Source: Iodidimonas nitroreducens (GTDB taxonomy: Bacteria > Pseudomonadota > Alphaproteobacteria > Sphingomonadales > Rhodothalassiaceae). From it: a DNA stretch of 54,183 nt. A program made the position numbers and the translations under genes. Where the stretch lies: NCBI GenBank assembly GCA_000710935.1, contig BAYV01000027.1:1-54183 (forward strand), given 5' to 3'. Of this stretch, positions 8,465 through 17,961 are shown one piece after another; the first letter of the stretch is position 1; every line of letters starts with the position of its first letter. Below the pieces are notes generated by a model that saw nothing but the letters and a program-made list of their open reading frames with translations, had not been told where the DNA came from and searched no databases.

Positions 8465-10627
8465 TTATTGCGCCTGCAATGATAAAATGCTGATAGTGAT
8501 CAAAACCACCAGCCAGCCCAGCGCCGATGCCGCCCGAAAACCAGCCAGACGAGCCCCTTTATCCGATGGCTTCACCCCACGCCGCAGGCGCTTCATCGCC
8601 TGCTCCAGATGAAAAACCTTGTTTTTCGCTTCTGAAAAGCCGCGATAATCCACCATTTTCAAATGCGCCAGATCAATGATCGCGGTGAGCCTGCCCAAAT
8701 CGCCGGTTTTGGCCAGTTCATCCAAGCGCTCTGTCACCATGCGGCGGCGGGTGCGGCTTTTCAGGGTGTTCGCCAATGGTTTCAGGCTTTTCACCAGATG
8801 TTCGCTGAGATTGACCAGCAATCCCGCCTTCAGCTTGCTTTGCAAAAAGGCCAGAAGATCCGCCACCGCCGCCATCAATTGCACGGGATCCCGGCGGCTG
8901 ATATCAAGGCGGCGCACATAGCGTTCGGCCTGTTCGGTATGGGCGCAGAAATAGGCCAGAACATGCTCATCCAGCAAAGGCGATAGCTCGGAGCTGTTTT
9001 TCGCCACATGATCAAGAACCATCAGCAACCGCCTAGGCGAGGTGATCCAATAATCCTTCAAGCGCGGGCTTAGGCATTGCAGGCTGGGGTTCATCTTATA
9101 TAAAATGCACAAAAGCCCCATCCGGCCTTTATTCCGGCGCATCATATCCACCGCCTGCCTCAATTCGATCTGCAAAGCATTGGCGGCGGGATTGCGATCA
9201 AGGGTGATTTCAACGATAGCTGGCAGCACATTATTATCGAAAATATGCGAAACGATGGCTTGGCGGGTTTCATCTTCGGCATGAAAGGCATCGACCATTG
9301 CCGGCCCGATTCCATCGAGACAAACCGACATGCCGCGATAGCGCATGGGCCCCATGGGATCGAGATAGGCACAGGCCCGCGCCACCAAAGCATGATCCCC
9401 ATGCCGCCCGCTCGATAGATCGCCTTCCCGCCGAACATCGATCAGCTTTTCAAATTTTTCGCTGAAAAGCTCGGTGGTGATCATATTTTGCGCCCAGGAC
9501 ACAAAATCGATCTGTCGCAAAAAAATCGCGGCATCCAGGGGATTGCGGGCGAAATCGCGGGCGAGAAGCCGCCGATCAGAATAGCTTATCCGGCGAAAAG
9601 TGACCGGCCGTGCAAAGGTCCATAGCACATTCACCGAGCGACGATTGGGCATCGTCGATTCCGCCCAGGCCCGCACTTCTTTCAGGGTCCAGCGTTCTTC
9701 CTGATCATCATTGAGCAGGCCGCGCAAAAGATTGCCAATGACCCCGGGCACCTCTACCCCTGCGGCATGGGCCCAGAACGATCCCTGTCCCATGCGGGCC
9801 GCAAACATCTTGTCCTGATCCTTCACCGCATCCGGCAAACGCCCGATATGGCACGATAATAATGTTGCCCCCAAGGCATAAAGATCGCAGTGCAGGCTGC
9901 CCTCGCCCCGCCCCAGGCTATCTGCCGATGATCGCTCCAGCGGCTCGAAATGCGTGGGCTGCGCCGCCGCCGGGGGGGCGCTGAAACATTCCCCCAAAAC
10001 CACATCTTCAAGCCCGGAACTGGTGAAAAAGATATTATCGGGGCGAATGGCGCGATGGGGGATGCCTCGGGCGTGCAGGGCCGATAGCGCCTGAATGAGC
10101 GAGGGAATGACATATTTGCGCAAATGATGGCCACTGATGACATTCTTGGCCGCCACTTCGCTCAAAGATGGCCCGGTGGGGGCCTGCACCATGATCACCA
10201 GACGTTCAGGCCCTTTGGGAACCGGACGCATGATCTGTTTGCGCACCGGATTGAGAAGACTGGTGGTAGGTGCTTTCAAAAGAGCATCCAGCACGTCGCC
10301 CCGATGGGTGGTGCCGGGCCGCATGATCAGGGCATAAAAGCTGGCCGCATGATCCTTGATATCGGTAACTGAATAGGCATCGGCGCAGGGGCTGCTGAGC
10401 CAGGCCAAAGGCCGATCGAGATTGATTTTATAACGACCATCCAAAAGGGTGGCGGCAGATGATCCCTGCCCATCCCCGCCGGCCTGATCCTGTGCCGTTT
10501 CGCCAGCCTTTTCATCTGGCGTATCCTCTGCTGATCGAGGGGCTTTGGCCCCGCTTTCAACCGAAGCTTTCCCGGCGGATGGGCCCGGGATTTTATCTTT
10601 TCTGATTTGCAGATTTGCTTCGGCCAT
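8465..10627 (-). CDS. Membrane-anchored Ser/Thr pseudokinase-like protein
   Basis: A 720-residue protein. After a charged, disordered N-terminus (1-60), residues about 62-320 resemble a Hanks-type kinase fold, with the catalytic loop HRAIRPDNIF at 191-200 and an alphaF-like stretch DLYALGATLLS. Catalytic residues are missing: HRD is HRA (Ala193), DFG is replaced around LGEC (211-214), and neither the glycine loop nor the VAIK lysine is visible. Residues 340-690 are largely helical and unrecognised, and a single membrane helix (about 698-717) ends the chain. Expected role is a scaffold or sensor, not phosphotransfer. It is followed without a gap by a small membrane protein gene. Confidence 0.75.
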   Translation of the reverse strand: MAEANLQIRKDKIPGPSAGKASVESGAKAPRSAEDTPDEKAGETAQDQAGGDGQGSSAATLLDGRYKINLDRPLAWLSSPCADAYSVTDIKDHAASFYALIMRPGTTHRGDVLDALLKAPTTSLLNPVRKQIMRPVPKGPERLVIMVQAPTGPSLSEVAAKNVISGHHLRKYVIPSLIQALSALHARGIPHRAIRPDNIFFTSSGLEDVVLGECFSAPPAAAQPTHFEPLERSSADSLGRGEGSLHCDLYALGATLLSCHIGRLPDAVKDQDKMFAARMGQGSFWAHAAGVEVPGVIGNLLRGLLNDDQEERWTLKEVRAWAESTMPNRRSVNVLWTFARPVTFRRISYSDRRLLARDFARNPLDAAIFLRQIDFVSWAQNMITTELFSEKFEKLIDVRREGDLSSGRHGDHALVARACAYLDPMGPMRYRGMSVCLDGIGPAMVDAFHAEDETRQAIVSHIFDNNVLPAIVEITLDRNPAANALQIELRQAVDMMRRNKGRMGLLCILYKMNPSLQCLSPRLKDYWITSPRRLLMVLDHVAKNSSELSPLLDEHVLAYFCAHTEQAERYVRRLDISRRDPVQLMAAVADLLAFLQSKLKAGLLVNLSEHLVKSLKPLANTLKSRTRRRMVTERLDELAKTGDLGRLTAIIDLAHLKMVDYRGFSEAKNKVFHLEQAMKRLRRGVKPSDKGARLAGFRAASALGWLVVLITISILSLQAQ

Positions 10628-10742
10628 GGGGCTTTATTCACCAGGATCATCATTTAATCCCGATTTAAACTCAATGGCCCTTAAATACGCGTTAACCTGC
10701 GCTGATTTTACGAGGGAAACGGTCCCCCTTCGATAAGGCCTT

Positions 10743-12032
10743 TTATTGGAAGGGATCGCGCATCAGGATCGTATCATCACGCTCGGGGCTTGTGGACAGC
10801 ATGGCCACCGGAGCGCCGATCAGTTCCTCGATCCGCCGGGCATATTTCACTGCTGTGGCGGGCAGATCGCCCCAGCTCCGCGCCCCTTCGGTGCTTTCCG
10901 ACCAGCCTTCAAGGGATTCATAAACCGGCTCCACGGCCGCCTGACCTTCCATATCGGAGGGCAGATAATCGAGCCTCTTTCCATTCAGCTGATAGCCGAT
11001 GCAGATTTTCACTTCATCCAGACCATCGAGCACATCGAGCTTGGTCAGGGCAATGCCATCGATGCCACCGATCTGCACCGCCTGACGCACGAGCACCGCA
11101 TCAAACCAGCCACAGCGGCGCGATCGCCCGGTGACCGTGCCGAATTCGCGGCCCCGTTCGCCCAATCGGCGGCCCACATCATCGGATAATTCCGTGGGAA
11201 AAGGCCCCGATCCCACGCGGGTGGTATAGGCCTTGGTGATCCCCAAAACATAATCGAGGCTGCCCGGCCCCACACCGGCACCACCTGCGGCTTGCCCCGC
11301 CACGGTATTGGATGAGGTGACAAAGGGATAAGTGCCATGATCCACATCGAGCATCTGGCCTTGTGCCCCTTCAAACAAAATGCGCTTTCCTGCCGCCCGG
11401 GCCTCGGCCAAGGTGCGCCACACCGGCGCCAGATAGGGCAGAATTTCCCCCGCAATGGCCATCAGATCATCGGCGAGGGCGGCTTTATCGATGCCTTCGG
11501 CCCCCAATCCGGCGCGCAGGGCATTATGATGGGTGAGCAGGCCATCGAGGCGGGTTTCCACCGCCTTGCGATCCGCCAGATCGCACATCCGCAAAGCCCG
11601 GCGGCCCACTTTATCTTCATAGGCTGGGCCAATGCCGCGCCTTGTGGTGCCGATCTTCACGCCCGATGTTGCATCTTCGCGCAGGGCATCAAGCTCGCGA
11701 TGAAAGGGCAGGATGAGGGTGGCGTTTTCCGCGATTTTGAGATTATCGGGCGAAATCTCCACACCCTGCCCGCGCAGGCGCGCCATTTCATCCCTAAGCG
11801 CCCAGGGATCGATCACCACCCCATTGCCGATCACCGAGATTTTTCCCGAACGCACGATACCACTGGGCAGCAAAGATAATTTATAGACGACCCCATTGAT
11901 GACCAGCGTATGGCCGGCATTATGGCCCCCTTGAAAACGCACCACCACATCGGCGCGTTCGCTCAGCCAATCAACGATCTTGCCTTTTCCTTCATCGCCC
12001 CATTGCGAACCCGTCACCACGACATTGGCCAT
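10743..12032 (-). CDS. purA: Adenylosuccinate synthetase
   Basis: The 429-residue enzyme joins IMP and aspartate using GTP in the first committed step of AMP synthesis. The N-terminal GTP/IMP-binding motif [16 protein letters not shown] is intact, as are [14 protein letters not shown] and the C-terminal [10 protein letters not shown] segment. Length fits the bacterial family. Its ribosome site (GAGGAG) lies within the last codons of hisZ, six bases upstream, so the two are co-transcribed. This hisZ-purA order is standard in Alphaproteobacteria. The start ATG at 12032 is unambiguous. Confidence 0.97.
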   Translation of the reverse strand: MANVVVTGSQWGDEGKGKIVDWLSERADVVVRFQGGHNAGHTLVINGVVYKLSLLPSGIVRSGKISVIGNGVVIDPWALRDEMARLRGQGVEISPDNLKIAENATLILPFHRELDALREDATSGVKIGTTRRGIGPAYEDKVGRRALRMCDLADRKAVETRLDGLLTHHNALRAGLGAEGIDKAALADDLMAIAGEILPYLAPVWRTLAEARAAGKRILFEGAQGQMLDVDHGTYPFVTSSNTVAGQAAGGAGVGPGSLDYVLGITKAYTTRVGSGPFPTELSDDVGRRLGERGREFGTVTGRSRRCGWFDAVLVRQAVQIGGIDGIALTKLDVLDGLDEVKICIGYQLNGKRLDYLPSDMEGQAAVEPVYESLEGWSESTEGARSWGDLPATAVKYARRIEELIGAPVAMLSTSPERDDTILMRDPFQ

Positions 12033-12038
12033 CGTCCG

Positions 12039-13262
12039 TTACTCCTCACTCAGTGGCGTGCGATCATCAAGAGACCGGGCCAATCCGTTTTCATAGACAT
12101 GCGAGCAGCCTTCAAGGCCAGCCTGCACAATGATATCATCCACCGGCTCCAAACCCTGCACCGTTCGCCAACCCACGACCCGCAGGCGCTGGGCATCAGC
12201 CATTTCGGTTCCGAAAGGAAGGTAGATGCGCGGCTTTTCCGTTGGTTCCGGCACCGCCCGCAACAGGCTATCGAGATACATGGAAAAGCCCACGGCGCTT
12301 TCCTCGCGGCCATCGGGGGCGATCACCTCATAACGGCCGCCACGGCCCAGTTCGCCCGAGACATGCGCGGCAAAAAAAGCAAAGCCCACCCCGGTTTGAA
12401 ATTCAAAGCCCCGGCTTTCACCGGGATCGATGGTCACCGCCAGATCATCGATGCGATCAGAAACGGCCCGGGCCAGATCACCCAGATTATCGCGGATCAC
12501 CGCCGCCTCGCCGATCAGCGGCAAGGCATCGAGGCGATCAAGGGCCTCGACCGCTGATCCCGCCACCGCCATCAGATCGGTGAGAAGGCCGCGCGCTTCA
12601 TCACCGAAATCGGCCAGAGCCCCTGCATCTTTTGCATCCAGCGCCCGGCGGGCTTCATGGGCAGCAGCATCATCGAGCCCCAATTGCTGGGCAATCGCCG
12701 ACACCAAGGTGGGGGAAACCAGATCGACCGAAAGCCCGGCAATCCCCAGATCGCGCAAAGCCAGAGTGGCCAGCGCGATGATTTCAAGATCGGCGTTAAG
12801 GCTGCGAGAGCCGATCAATTCCACCCCCGCCTGCCGAAATTGACGCGCCGGACGCAATTGGGTGCCCTTCACCCGTAAAACATGGCCCGCATAAGACAGG
12901 CGCAAGGGCCGCCCCCATGCCCCCATTCGGGCGGTGGCAATGCGCGCCACCTGCAAGGTCATATCCGAGCGCACGGCCATCATTTTCTGGCTCACCGGAT
13001 CGAGCAGCCGAAACATGGATTGCGCCCGTTCGGCCATCCGCTCTTGCGCATGATCGGGGAAATGGGCGCGCTGATCAGCGGAGGACGCCAAAAGGCTGTC
13101 TTCAAATTCAACCAAAGGCGGGGCAACCCGTCGATAGCCATGCTGGGCTGCCACCGCCATCAGCCGATCCACCATCTGCGCTTCATATTCCGCCCAGGGC
13201 GGCAGATCATCGCGCAAGCCTTCGGGCAACAAGGCGCGTGGGGCTCGGTTGGGCGCAGTCAT
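12039..13262 (-). CDS. hisZ: ATP phosphoribosyltransferase regulatory subunit
   Basis: The 407-residue protein is a HisRS-like paralogue that binds and activates the short-form HisG in histidine synthesis. The N-terminal LLPEGLRDDLPPWAEYEAQM and RSDMTLQVARIATARMG segments match class II synthetase motif 2 regions as modified in HisZ. The C-terminal anticodon-binding domain of a true HisRS is absent, and the position next to purA is diagnostic. No hisG is in this window. The ATG follows GGAGAG. Upstream lies the tandem-repeat region separating it from serA, so it may share the serC-serA transcript or have its own promoter. Confidence 0.85.
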   Translation of the reverse strand: MTAPNRAPRALLPEGLRDDLPPWAEYEAQMVDRLMAVAAQHGYRRVAPPLVEFEDSLLASSADQRAHFPDHAQERMAERAQSMFRLLDPVSQKMMAVRSDMTLQVARIATARMGAWGRPLRLSYAGHVLRVKGTQLRPARQFRQAGVELIGSRSLNADLEIIALATLALRDLGIAGLSVDLVSPTLVSAIAQQLGLDDAAAHEARRALDAKDAGALADFGDEARGLLTDLMAVAGSAVEALDRLDALPLIGEAAVIRDNLGDLARAVSDRIDDLAVTIDPGESRGFEFQTGVGFAFFAAHVSGELGRGGRYEVIAPDGREESAVGFSMYLDSLLRAVPEPTEKPRIYLPFGTEMADAQRLRVVGWRTVQGLEPVDDIIVQAGLEGCSHVYENGLARSLDDRTPLSEE

Positions 13263-13286
13263 GATGATCCACTCTCCATTGATCAG

Positions 13287-13351
13287 AATTGATCAGAACA
13301 GCTCAGGCCATTGATCAGAACAGCCCAGGCCATTGATCAGAACAGCTCAGG
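13287..13351. repeat. Three tandem copies of a 22-bp unit between serA and hisZ
   Basis: The unit starts ccattgatcagaacag and ends in ctcagg. Full copies are at 13308-13329 (one change) and 13330-13351, with a nearly complete first copy ending at 13307. A further partial gatcagaatt lies just upstream. Each unit holds the palindrome TGATCA. The array ends 11 bases before the serA stop codon, on the serA/hisZ intergenic side. Confidence 0.9.
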
Positions 13352-13362
13352 CGCGCTTGCCT

Positions 13363-14940
13363 TTAAAAGCGAAGACACGTCGCCTGCTGGACATAATCCA
13401 GTGCAAGCACCGCGTCGAGCATCTCTTTGGAAATTTCCTGATCCACGGCAATCAAAGCGACTGCGTAACCGCCCTTTTGTGATCGGCCAAGATTGAAGGT
13501 GGCAATATTGAGATCATATTTGCCCAAAGTGGCCCCCAGCGCCCCCACAAAGCCGGGACGATCATCATTGATGATATAAAGCATATGATCGGAAAGCTCG
13601 GCTTCGAGCGACACCCCATGCACCTCAACGATCCGCGGCGCCCGATTCGAAAACAGGGTCCCGGCAACGGTCCGGGTCTGAGCATCGGTGGTCACGGTCA
13701 GGCGAATCAGGGTGTGATAATCGCCTTCACGTTCATGCACCACTTCCGATACATCGATATCGCGTTCCCGCGCAATCACCGGCGCATTGACCATATTCAC
13801 CGATTCCAGAATGGGCTTTAAAAGCCCTTCCAGCACCACCGCTGTTAAGGGGCGGGTATTGAGGCCTGCCACATGGCCTTCATATTCGATGGTCACTTTG
13901 GTCACGCCATTGCGGGTGAGCTGCCCGGCAAAGCCACCAATCTGCCGCGCCAAAGCCATATAGGGCTGAAGCCGGGGGGCTTCTTCGGCAGTCATCGAAG
14001 GCATATTAAGGGCATTGGTCACCCCACCGGTGAGGAGATAATCTGCCATCTGTTCCGCCACCTGAATGGCCACATTCACCTGCGCTTCGGTGGTGGAAGC
14101 CCCCAGATGCGGGGTTGCGATCAGATTGGGGGTGCCAAAAAGCGGATTATCGGTGGCTGGTTCCTGGGCAAAGACATCCAAGGCTGCCCCGGCGATATGG
14201 CCGCTTTCCAGAGCTTTTTTCAGCGCCACTTCATCGATCAGCCCGCCCCGGGCGCAATTGATGATCCGCGCCCCTTTTTTCATCAGGCCCAAAGCCCGTT
14301 CATCGATGATATTGCGGGTTTTATCGGTGAGCGGCGTGTGGAGCGTGATGAAATCGGCGCGCTTGAGCACCTCATCCAATTCGAGCTTGGTGACGCCCAT
14401 TTCCTTGGCCCGCTCGGCTGAAAGATAGGGATCAAAGGCCAGCACCCGCATTTTCAGGCCCTGGGCGCGATCGGCAACGATGGAACCGATATTGCCGCAG
14501 CCCACGATGCCAAGGGATTTCCCGGCGAGCTCCACCCCCATGAAGCCCGATTTTTCCCATTTTCCGGCATGGGTCGAGGCATTGGCATCGGGGATCTGCC
14601 GGGCCAGCGAAAACATCATCGCAATGGCATGTTCGGCGGTGGTGATGGAATTGCCAAAGGGCGTGTTCATCACCACGATGCCATGATTGGTGGCGGCCGC
14701 CAGATCGATATTATCGATCCCGATCCCGGCCCGGCCGATGACCTTCAGATTGCCGGCGGCTTCCAGAAGCTTTGCCGTGGCTTTGGTGGATGAGCGCACG
14801 GCAAGGCCATCATAGTGCCCGATGATCGCGGCCAATTCATCCTTATCCAGACCGGGCTTTTCATCAACTTCAACCCCACGCTCACGGAAAATCTCCGCCG
14901 CGCGAGGGCTCATTTTATCGGCAATCAAAACTTTAGGCAT
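13363..14940 (-). CDS. serA: D-3-phosphoglycerate dehydrogenase
   Basis: The 525-residue enzyme oxidises 3-phosphoglycerate to 3-phosphohydroxypyruvate with NAD, the first step of serine synthesis. The Rossmann motif GIVGCGNIGSIVADRA, the substrate/cofactor segment INCARGGLIDE and the catalytic H in ATPHLGAST are present. It is the long form with an intervening ASB domain and a C-terminal ACT domain (about 450-525), the serine-sensing module in this family. I begin at the ATG at 14940 (MPKVLIADKMS), which follows AAGGAT; an upstream ATG at 14979 adds 13 implausible residues. It lies downstream of serC on the same strand. Confidence 0.96.
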   Translation of the reverse strand: MPKVLIADKMSPRAAEIFRERGVEVDEKPGLDKDELAAIIGHYDGLAVRSSTKATAKLLEAAGNLKVIGRAGIGIDNIDLAAATNHGIVVMNTPFGNSITTAEHAIAMMFSLARQIPDANASTHAGKWEKSGFMGVELAGKSLGIVGCGNIGSIVADRAQGLKMRVLAFDPYLSAERAKEMGVTKLELDEVLKRADFITLHTPLTDKTRNIIDERALGLMKKGARIINCARGGLIDEVALKKALESGHIAGAALDVFAQEPATDNPLFGTPNLIATPHLGASTTEAQVNVAIQVAEQMADYLLTGGVTNALNMPSMTAEEAPRLQPYMALARQIGGFAGQLTRNGVTKVTIEYEGHVAGLNTRPLTAVVLEGLLKPILESVNMVNAPVIARERDIDVSEVVHEREGDYHTLIRLTVTTDAQTRTVAGTLFSNRAPRIVEVHGVSLEAELSDHMLYIINDDRPGFVGALGATLGKYDLNIATFNLGRSQKGGYAVALIAVDQEISKEMLDAVLALDYVQQATCLRF

Positions 14941-15018
14941 AGGTTCATCCTTTATAGGCGGCTGCCATGGGGGCGCCACATAATGAGATCAAATATCGCG
15001 GTTAAATCCGTGCTGAGC

Positions 15019-15065
15019 GGGCCTTTGGCCCGATCATAAGCGACTTGGGCCTTTGGCCCGATCAT
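15019..15065. repeat. Direct repeat of a hairpin-forming 19-mer between serC and serA
   Basis: The 19-mer gggcctttggcccgatcat occurs at 15019-15037 and 15047-15065 with a 9-base spacer. Each copy contains the perfect stem GGGCC-ttt-GGCCC. The pair sits in the serC-serA intergenic region (14941-15095) and could tune read-through or mRNA stability between the two genes. Neither copy is followed by a convincing T-run on the minus strand. Confidence 0.75.
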
Positions 15066-15095
15066 CGGCATCTTTCATCGGCAACGGGGGGGCAC

Positions 15096-16262
15096 TCAGC
15101 CCTGATCATCGCCCGCTTGCGCCTTCACCGTGGCATAGGCCCAATCCAGCCATGGCATCAGGGCCTTTAGATCCGATGCTTCAACCGTGCCGCCGCACCA
15201 GATGCGCAGGCCGGGGGGGGCATCGCGATAGCCACCGATATCAAAGGCCACGCCTTCGCGATCAAGGATGGCCGCAATGGCCTTCGCCAAAGATGCCTGC
15301 TGATCGCCATCAAGGGCGATAAACCAGGGATCGATGATCGATAAACACACCGAGGTGTTGGAGCGGGTCGCCGGATCGGCAGCCAGAAAATCCACCCAAT
15401 CGGTGCGCGACACCCAATCTGCAACAATCGCCAGATTGGCATCGGCCCGCGCAATCAGGGCATCCAGCCCGCCAATGCTTTCCGACCAGCCAAGGGCATC
15501 GAGATAATCTTCAACACACAACATCGAGGGCGTATTGATAGTTTCGCCCTTGAAGATCCCCGTATTGAGATCATTGCCCTTTTTGATGCGAAAAATCTTC
15601 GGCAGGGGCCATGCGGGCGTATAGCTGCGCAGCCGTTCCACCGCGCGGGGGGATAAAACCAGCATCCCATGAGCGGCTTCCCCACCCAGCACTTTTTGCC
15701 ATGAAAAGGTGGTGACATCGAGCTTTGACCAAGGCAGATGCTGGGCAAAAGCCGCCGAGGTGGCATCGCAGATGGTCAGCCCCTCGCGATCATCGGCGAT
15801 CCAATCGCCATTGGGCACGCGCACCCCCGAGGTGGTGCCATTCCATGTGAAAACCACATCATGGCGCGGATCAATCTGCGACAGATCAACGATCTGGCCA
15901 TAATCGGCGGTCAGCACCCGAGTATTTGACAGGCGAAGCTGCTTGACCGCATCGGTTACCCAACCTTCGCCAAAGCTTTCCCAAGCCACCAGATCAACGG
16001 GGCGAGCCCCCAGAAAATTCCACATCGCCAATTCAACGGCACCGGTATCGGAGCCGGGAACGATGCCGATCTGATAATCAGCGGGAATGCCTAAGATTTC
16101 ACGGGTTTTTTCGATGGCAGCGGCAAGCTTTTTCTTACCGATCTTCGAGCGGTGGGAACGGCCAATGGGTGCATCGGCAAGAGCGGCGGGCGTCCATCCC
16201 GGCCGTTTGGCGCAGGGCCCTGATGAAAACAGGGGCCGCGCAGGACGGTTCGTCGGTTTCAT
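15096..16262 (-). CDS. serC: Phosphoserine aminotransferase
   Basis: The 388-residue PLP enzyme transaminates 3-phosphohydroxypyruvate with glutamate to phosphoserine. It is of the alphaproteobacterial form, with [12 protein letters not shown] at the N-terminus, the [10 protein letters not shown] segment, and the PLP lysine within [14 protein letters not shown]. The start at 16262 ([12 protein letters not shown]) follows AAGGAGAGG, and this ribosome site is inside a predicted hairpin. A longer in-frame extension to 16316 would run through the leader structure and is unlikely. It is followed by serA on the same strand, giving a serine operon. Confidence 0.95.
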   Translation of the reverse strand: MKPTNRPARPLFSSGPCAKRPGWTPAALADAPIGRSHRSKIGKKKLAAAIEKTREILGIPADYQIGIVPGSDTGAVELAMWNFLGARPVDLVAWESFGEGWVTDAVKQLRLSNTRVLTADYGQIVDLSQIDPRHDVVFTWNGTTSGVRVPNGDWIADDREGLTICDATSAAFAQHLPWSKLDVTTFSWQKVLGGEAAHGMLVLSPRAVERLRSYTPAWPLPKIFRIKKGNDLNTGIFKGETINTPSMLCVEDYLDALGWSESIGGLDALIARADANLAIVADWVSRTDWVDFLAADPATRSNTSVCLSIIDPWFIALDGDQQASLAKAIAAILDREGVAFDIGGYRDAPPGLRIWCGGTVEASDLKALMPWLDWAYATVKAQAGDDQG

Positions 16263-16313
16263 TCTGTTTCCTCTCCTTACAGAGAGCGCGCGCCTCATTG
16301 GGGAGGCGTGGCC
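16263..16313 (-). promoter_or_regulatory. Structured serC leader resembling the serC RNA motif
   Basis: Immediately before serC, reading the minus strand, are two hairpins. The first is GCCTC-CCCAAT-GAGGC (16307-16292) and the second CTCTC-TGTAAG-GAGAG (16286-16271). The second takes part of the AAGGAG ribosome site into its 3' arm. A TTGACA box lies at 16349-16344, about 35 bases before the first hairpin, with only a weak -10. A conserved two-hairpin 'serC' RNA motif is known upstream of serC-serA in Alphaproteobacteria. Position and shape fit it, but I cannot align to the covariance model. Confidence 0.5.
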
Positions 16314-16389
16314 CACCGGGGAAACTAAGGATCAAAAACAGCTTGTCAATTGAAATATGTGATCTTGCGAAGAAAAGCCTCAGCCGATT

Positions 16390-17832
16390 TTATCCGGCAC
16401 TGCTTTCAAAGGCTTTTTCACGCCCGGTTAGCCACCAGAAGCGGATCGACTGCACAATGACCGAAAAAATACTGGCAATGAGGGTGGCTTCTAGCAATCC
16501 GATCAGGCCATGCCCCATGGTCACCGCCAAAAACCACGACAGGGGCAGCATCAATCCCAGATAGGCCACGCCCTGAATGGCGGTGGGCCACCAGGTTTCC
16601 CCCAAACCGCGCAAGCCCATGGAAATCACCGCCTGCCCGCCATCGAAAATGGTGACATAAGCCACAAAGATGATCGCCGGAATAGTGATCGCCGCCAGCA
16701 GCTTATCATCGGAATGAAGGGCATAGATCCATTCGGGAACGGCATGAATCACCAAAGCCGCCGCCGCCATCAGCAGAAACGACAGGAAAAGCCCCGTCCA
16801 TCCCGCAAGGGCGGTATCGAGAGGATCGCCGCGCCCATGGGAAATCCCCACCCGCACCGCCGTGGCCGAACCAATGCCCACCGCCACCATGAAGGGCAAA
16901 GACAGCACATTGAACACGATTTCCTGCCCGGCAAGGCTTAAAGCCCCCAGCTTTTCCGCAATCACCACAAGCCCGGAAAAAGCCCCCACCTCGGCCCCGA
17001 TGCTGACCGCCGAGGCATAGCCGATGGTGCGCTGATGGGCCCAATCGCGCCAAGATAGGCCATGGGGCCGGCGCAGGCCAAAGCGCTGCATGGCCGGGGC
17101 ATACCATAAATAGGCCAAAAGCATGAAGGCGAGCACCCAGCGCACCGAGGTTGAGGTGATGGCCGATCCCGCCGCCCCCATTTCGGGGAAGCCATAATGG
17201 CCATAGATCAGCCCATAATTCAAAAACACATTAACGCCATTCGCCCCAATCAGCGCCAGCATCGGGATGATTGGTTTTCTGATACCTTCCAAAAAGCCGG
17301 TGCAGCAGAAAAAGATCAGATGCGCGGGCAGGCCCAGCCCCAAAATGATCACCAGATCCGCCGATTGCGCAGCAATCACCGGATCGGCAGCCAAAAGCCG
17401 CATCCAAAAATGCGCGGGCAGGGATAACAGCAGCATGATGCCACCAATCCACAGAGCATAGGGCATGGAGCGCCGCCACACCCGGCCACATTCGGCTTCA
17501 TCGCCCCGGCCATAGGCCGAAGCCGTGCACACGATCACCCCCATCAACAGACCGATGGCCACCACCAGCAGAAACGAGATCACCGACCGATTGGCCAAGG
17601 ACAGCCAGGCGAGTTCGGCGGTGGCATAGCGGCTGACCATCACCGTATCCACAAAACCCAGCGCCAATATGCCAAGCCGGGTGGCCATCGCCGGGGCCGA
17701 CAGGCGCAGCAATTCGGTGAGATGCCGCCTCAAACGCCATTGCACCCAGTTCAGATCGGGGGTTTCTCCTGCATTTTCAGCAGGGCTTTCCGGTGAAACG
17801 GGGACCGGTGTTGGGTCTTTTGTGCTATCCAT
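16390..17832 (-). CDS. MATE-family efflux transporter
   Basis: The 480-residue protein has about twelve hydrophobic segments in two similar halves, typical of MATE/NorM multidrug and toxin exporters, which use a Na+ or H+ gradient. Recognisable parts are LRLSAPAMATRLGILALGFVD at the first helix and SIGAEVGAFSGLVVIAEKLG opening the second half. A hydrophilic proline-rich N-terminus of about 35 residues precedes helix 1. I place the start at 17832 (MDSTKDPTPV) behind AAAGG; the open frame continues much further upstream but overlaps the divergent nitronate monooxygenase gene. Substrate is unknown. It lies upstream of serC on the same strand. Confidence 0.88.
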   Translation of the reverse strand: MDSTKDPTPVPVSPESPAENAGETPDLNWVQWRLRRHLTELLRLSAPAMATRLGILALGFVDTVMVSRYATAELAWLSLANRSVISFLLVVAIGLLMGVIVCTASAYGRGDEAECGRVWRRSMPYALWIGGIMLLLSLPAHFWMRLLAADPVIAAQSADLVIILGLGLPAHLIFFCCTGFLEGIRKPIIPMLALIGANGVNVFLNYGLIYGHYGFPEMGAAGSAITSTSVRWVLAFMLLAYLWYAPAMQRFGLRRPHGLSWRDWAHQRTIGYASAVSIGAEVGAFSGLVVIAEKLGALSLAGQEIVFNVLSLPFMVAVGIGSATAVRVGISHGRGDPLDTALAGWTGLFLSFLLMAAAALVIHAVPEWIYALHSDDKLLAAITIPAIIFVAYVTIFDGGQAVISMGLRGLGETWWPTAIQGVAYLGLMLPLSWFLAVTMGHGLIGLLEATLIASIFSVIVQSIRFWWLTGREKAFESSAG

Positions 17833-17961
17833 GATCCTTTGATGGTCCTCTTCCCCGTCGCCACGCACCCGCCAAAAACGGGATGGCGACAGCGTGCCCT
17901 GCGCCTTTATGCTCTTGCGCGTGCCGGGCTGGCAAGTCAACCATGTGTTGGGGGAAATGCA

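Noticed and set aside
8465-10627. Calling this an active serine/threonine kinase
   Set aside because: The catalytic Asp, DFG and ATP-anchoring Lys are not present where the fold would place them.
13287-13351. Possible CRISPR array from the 22-bp repeats
   Set aside because: The units are directly adjacent with no spacers, and no cas genes are present.
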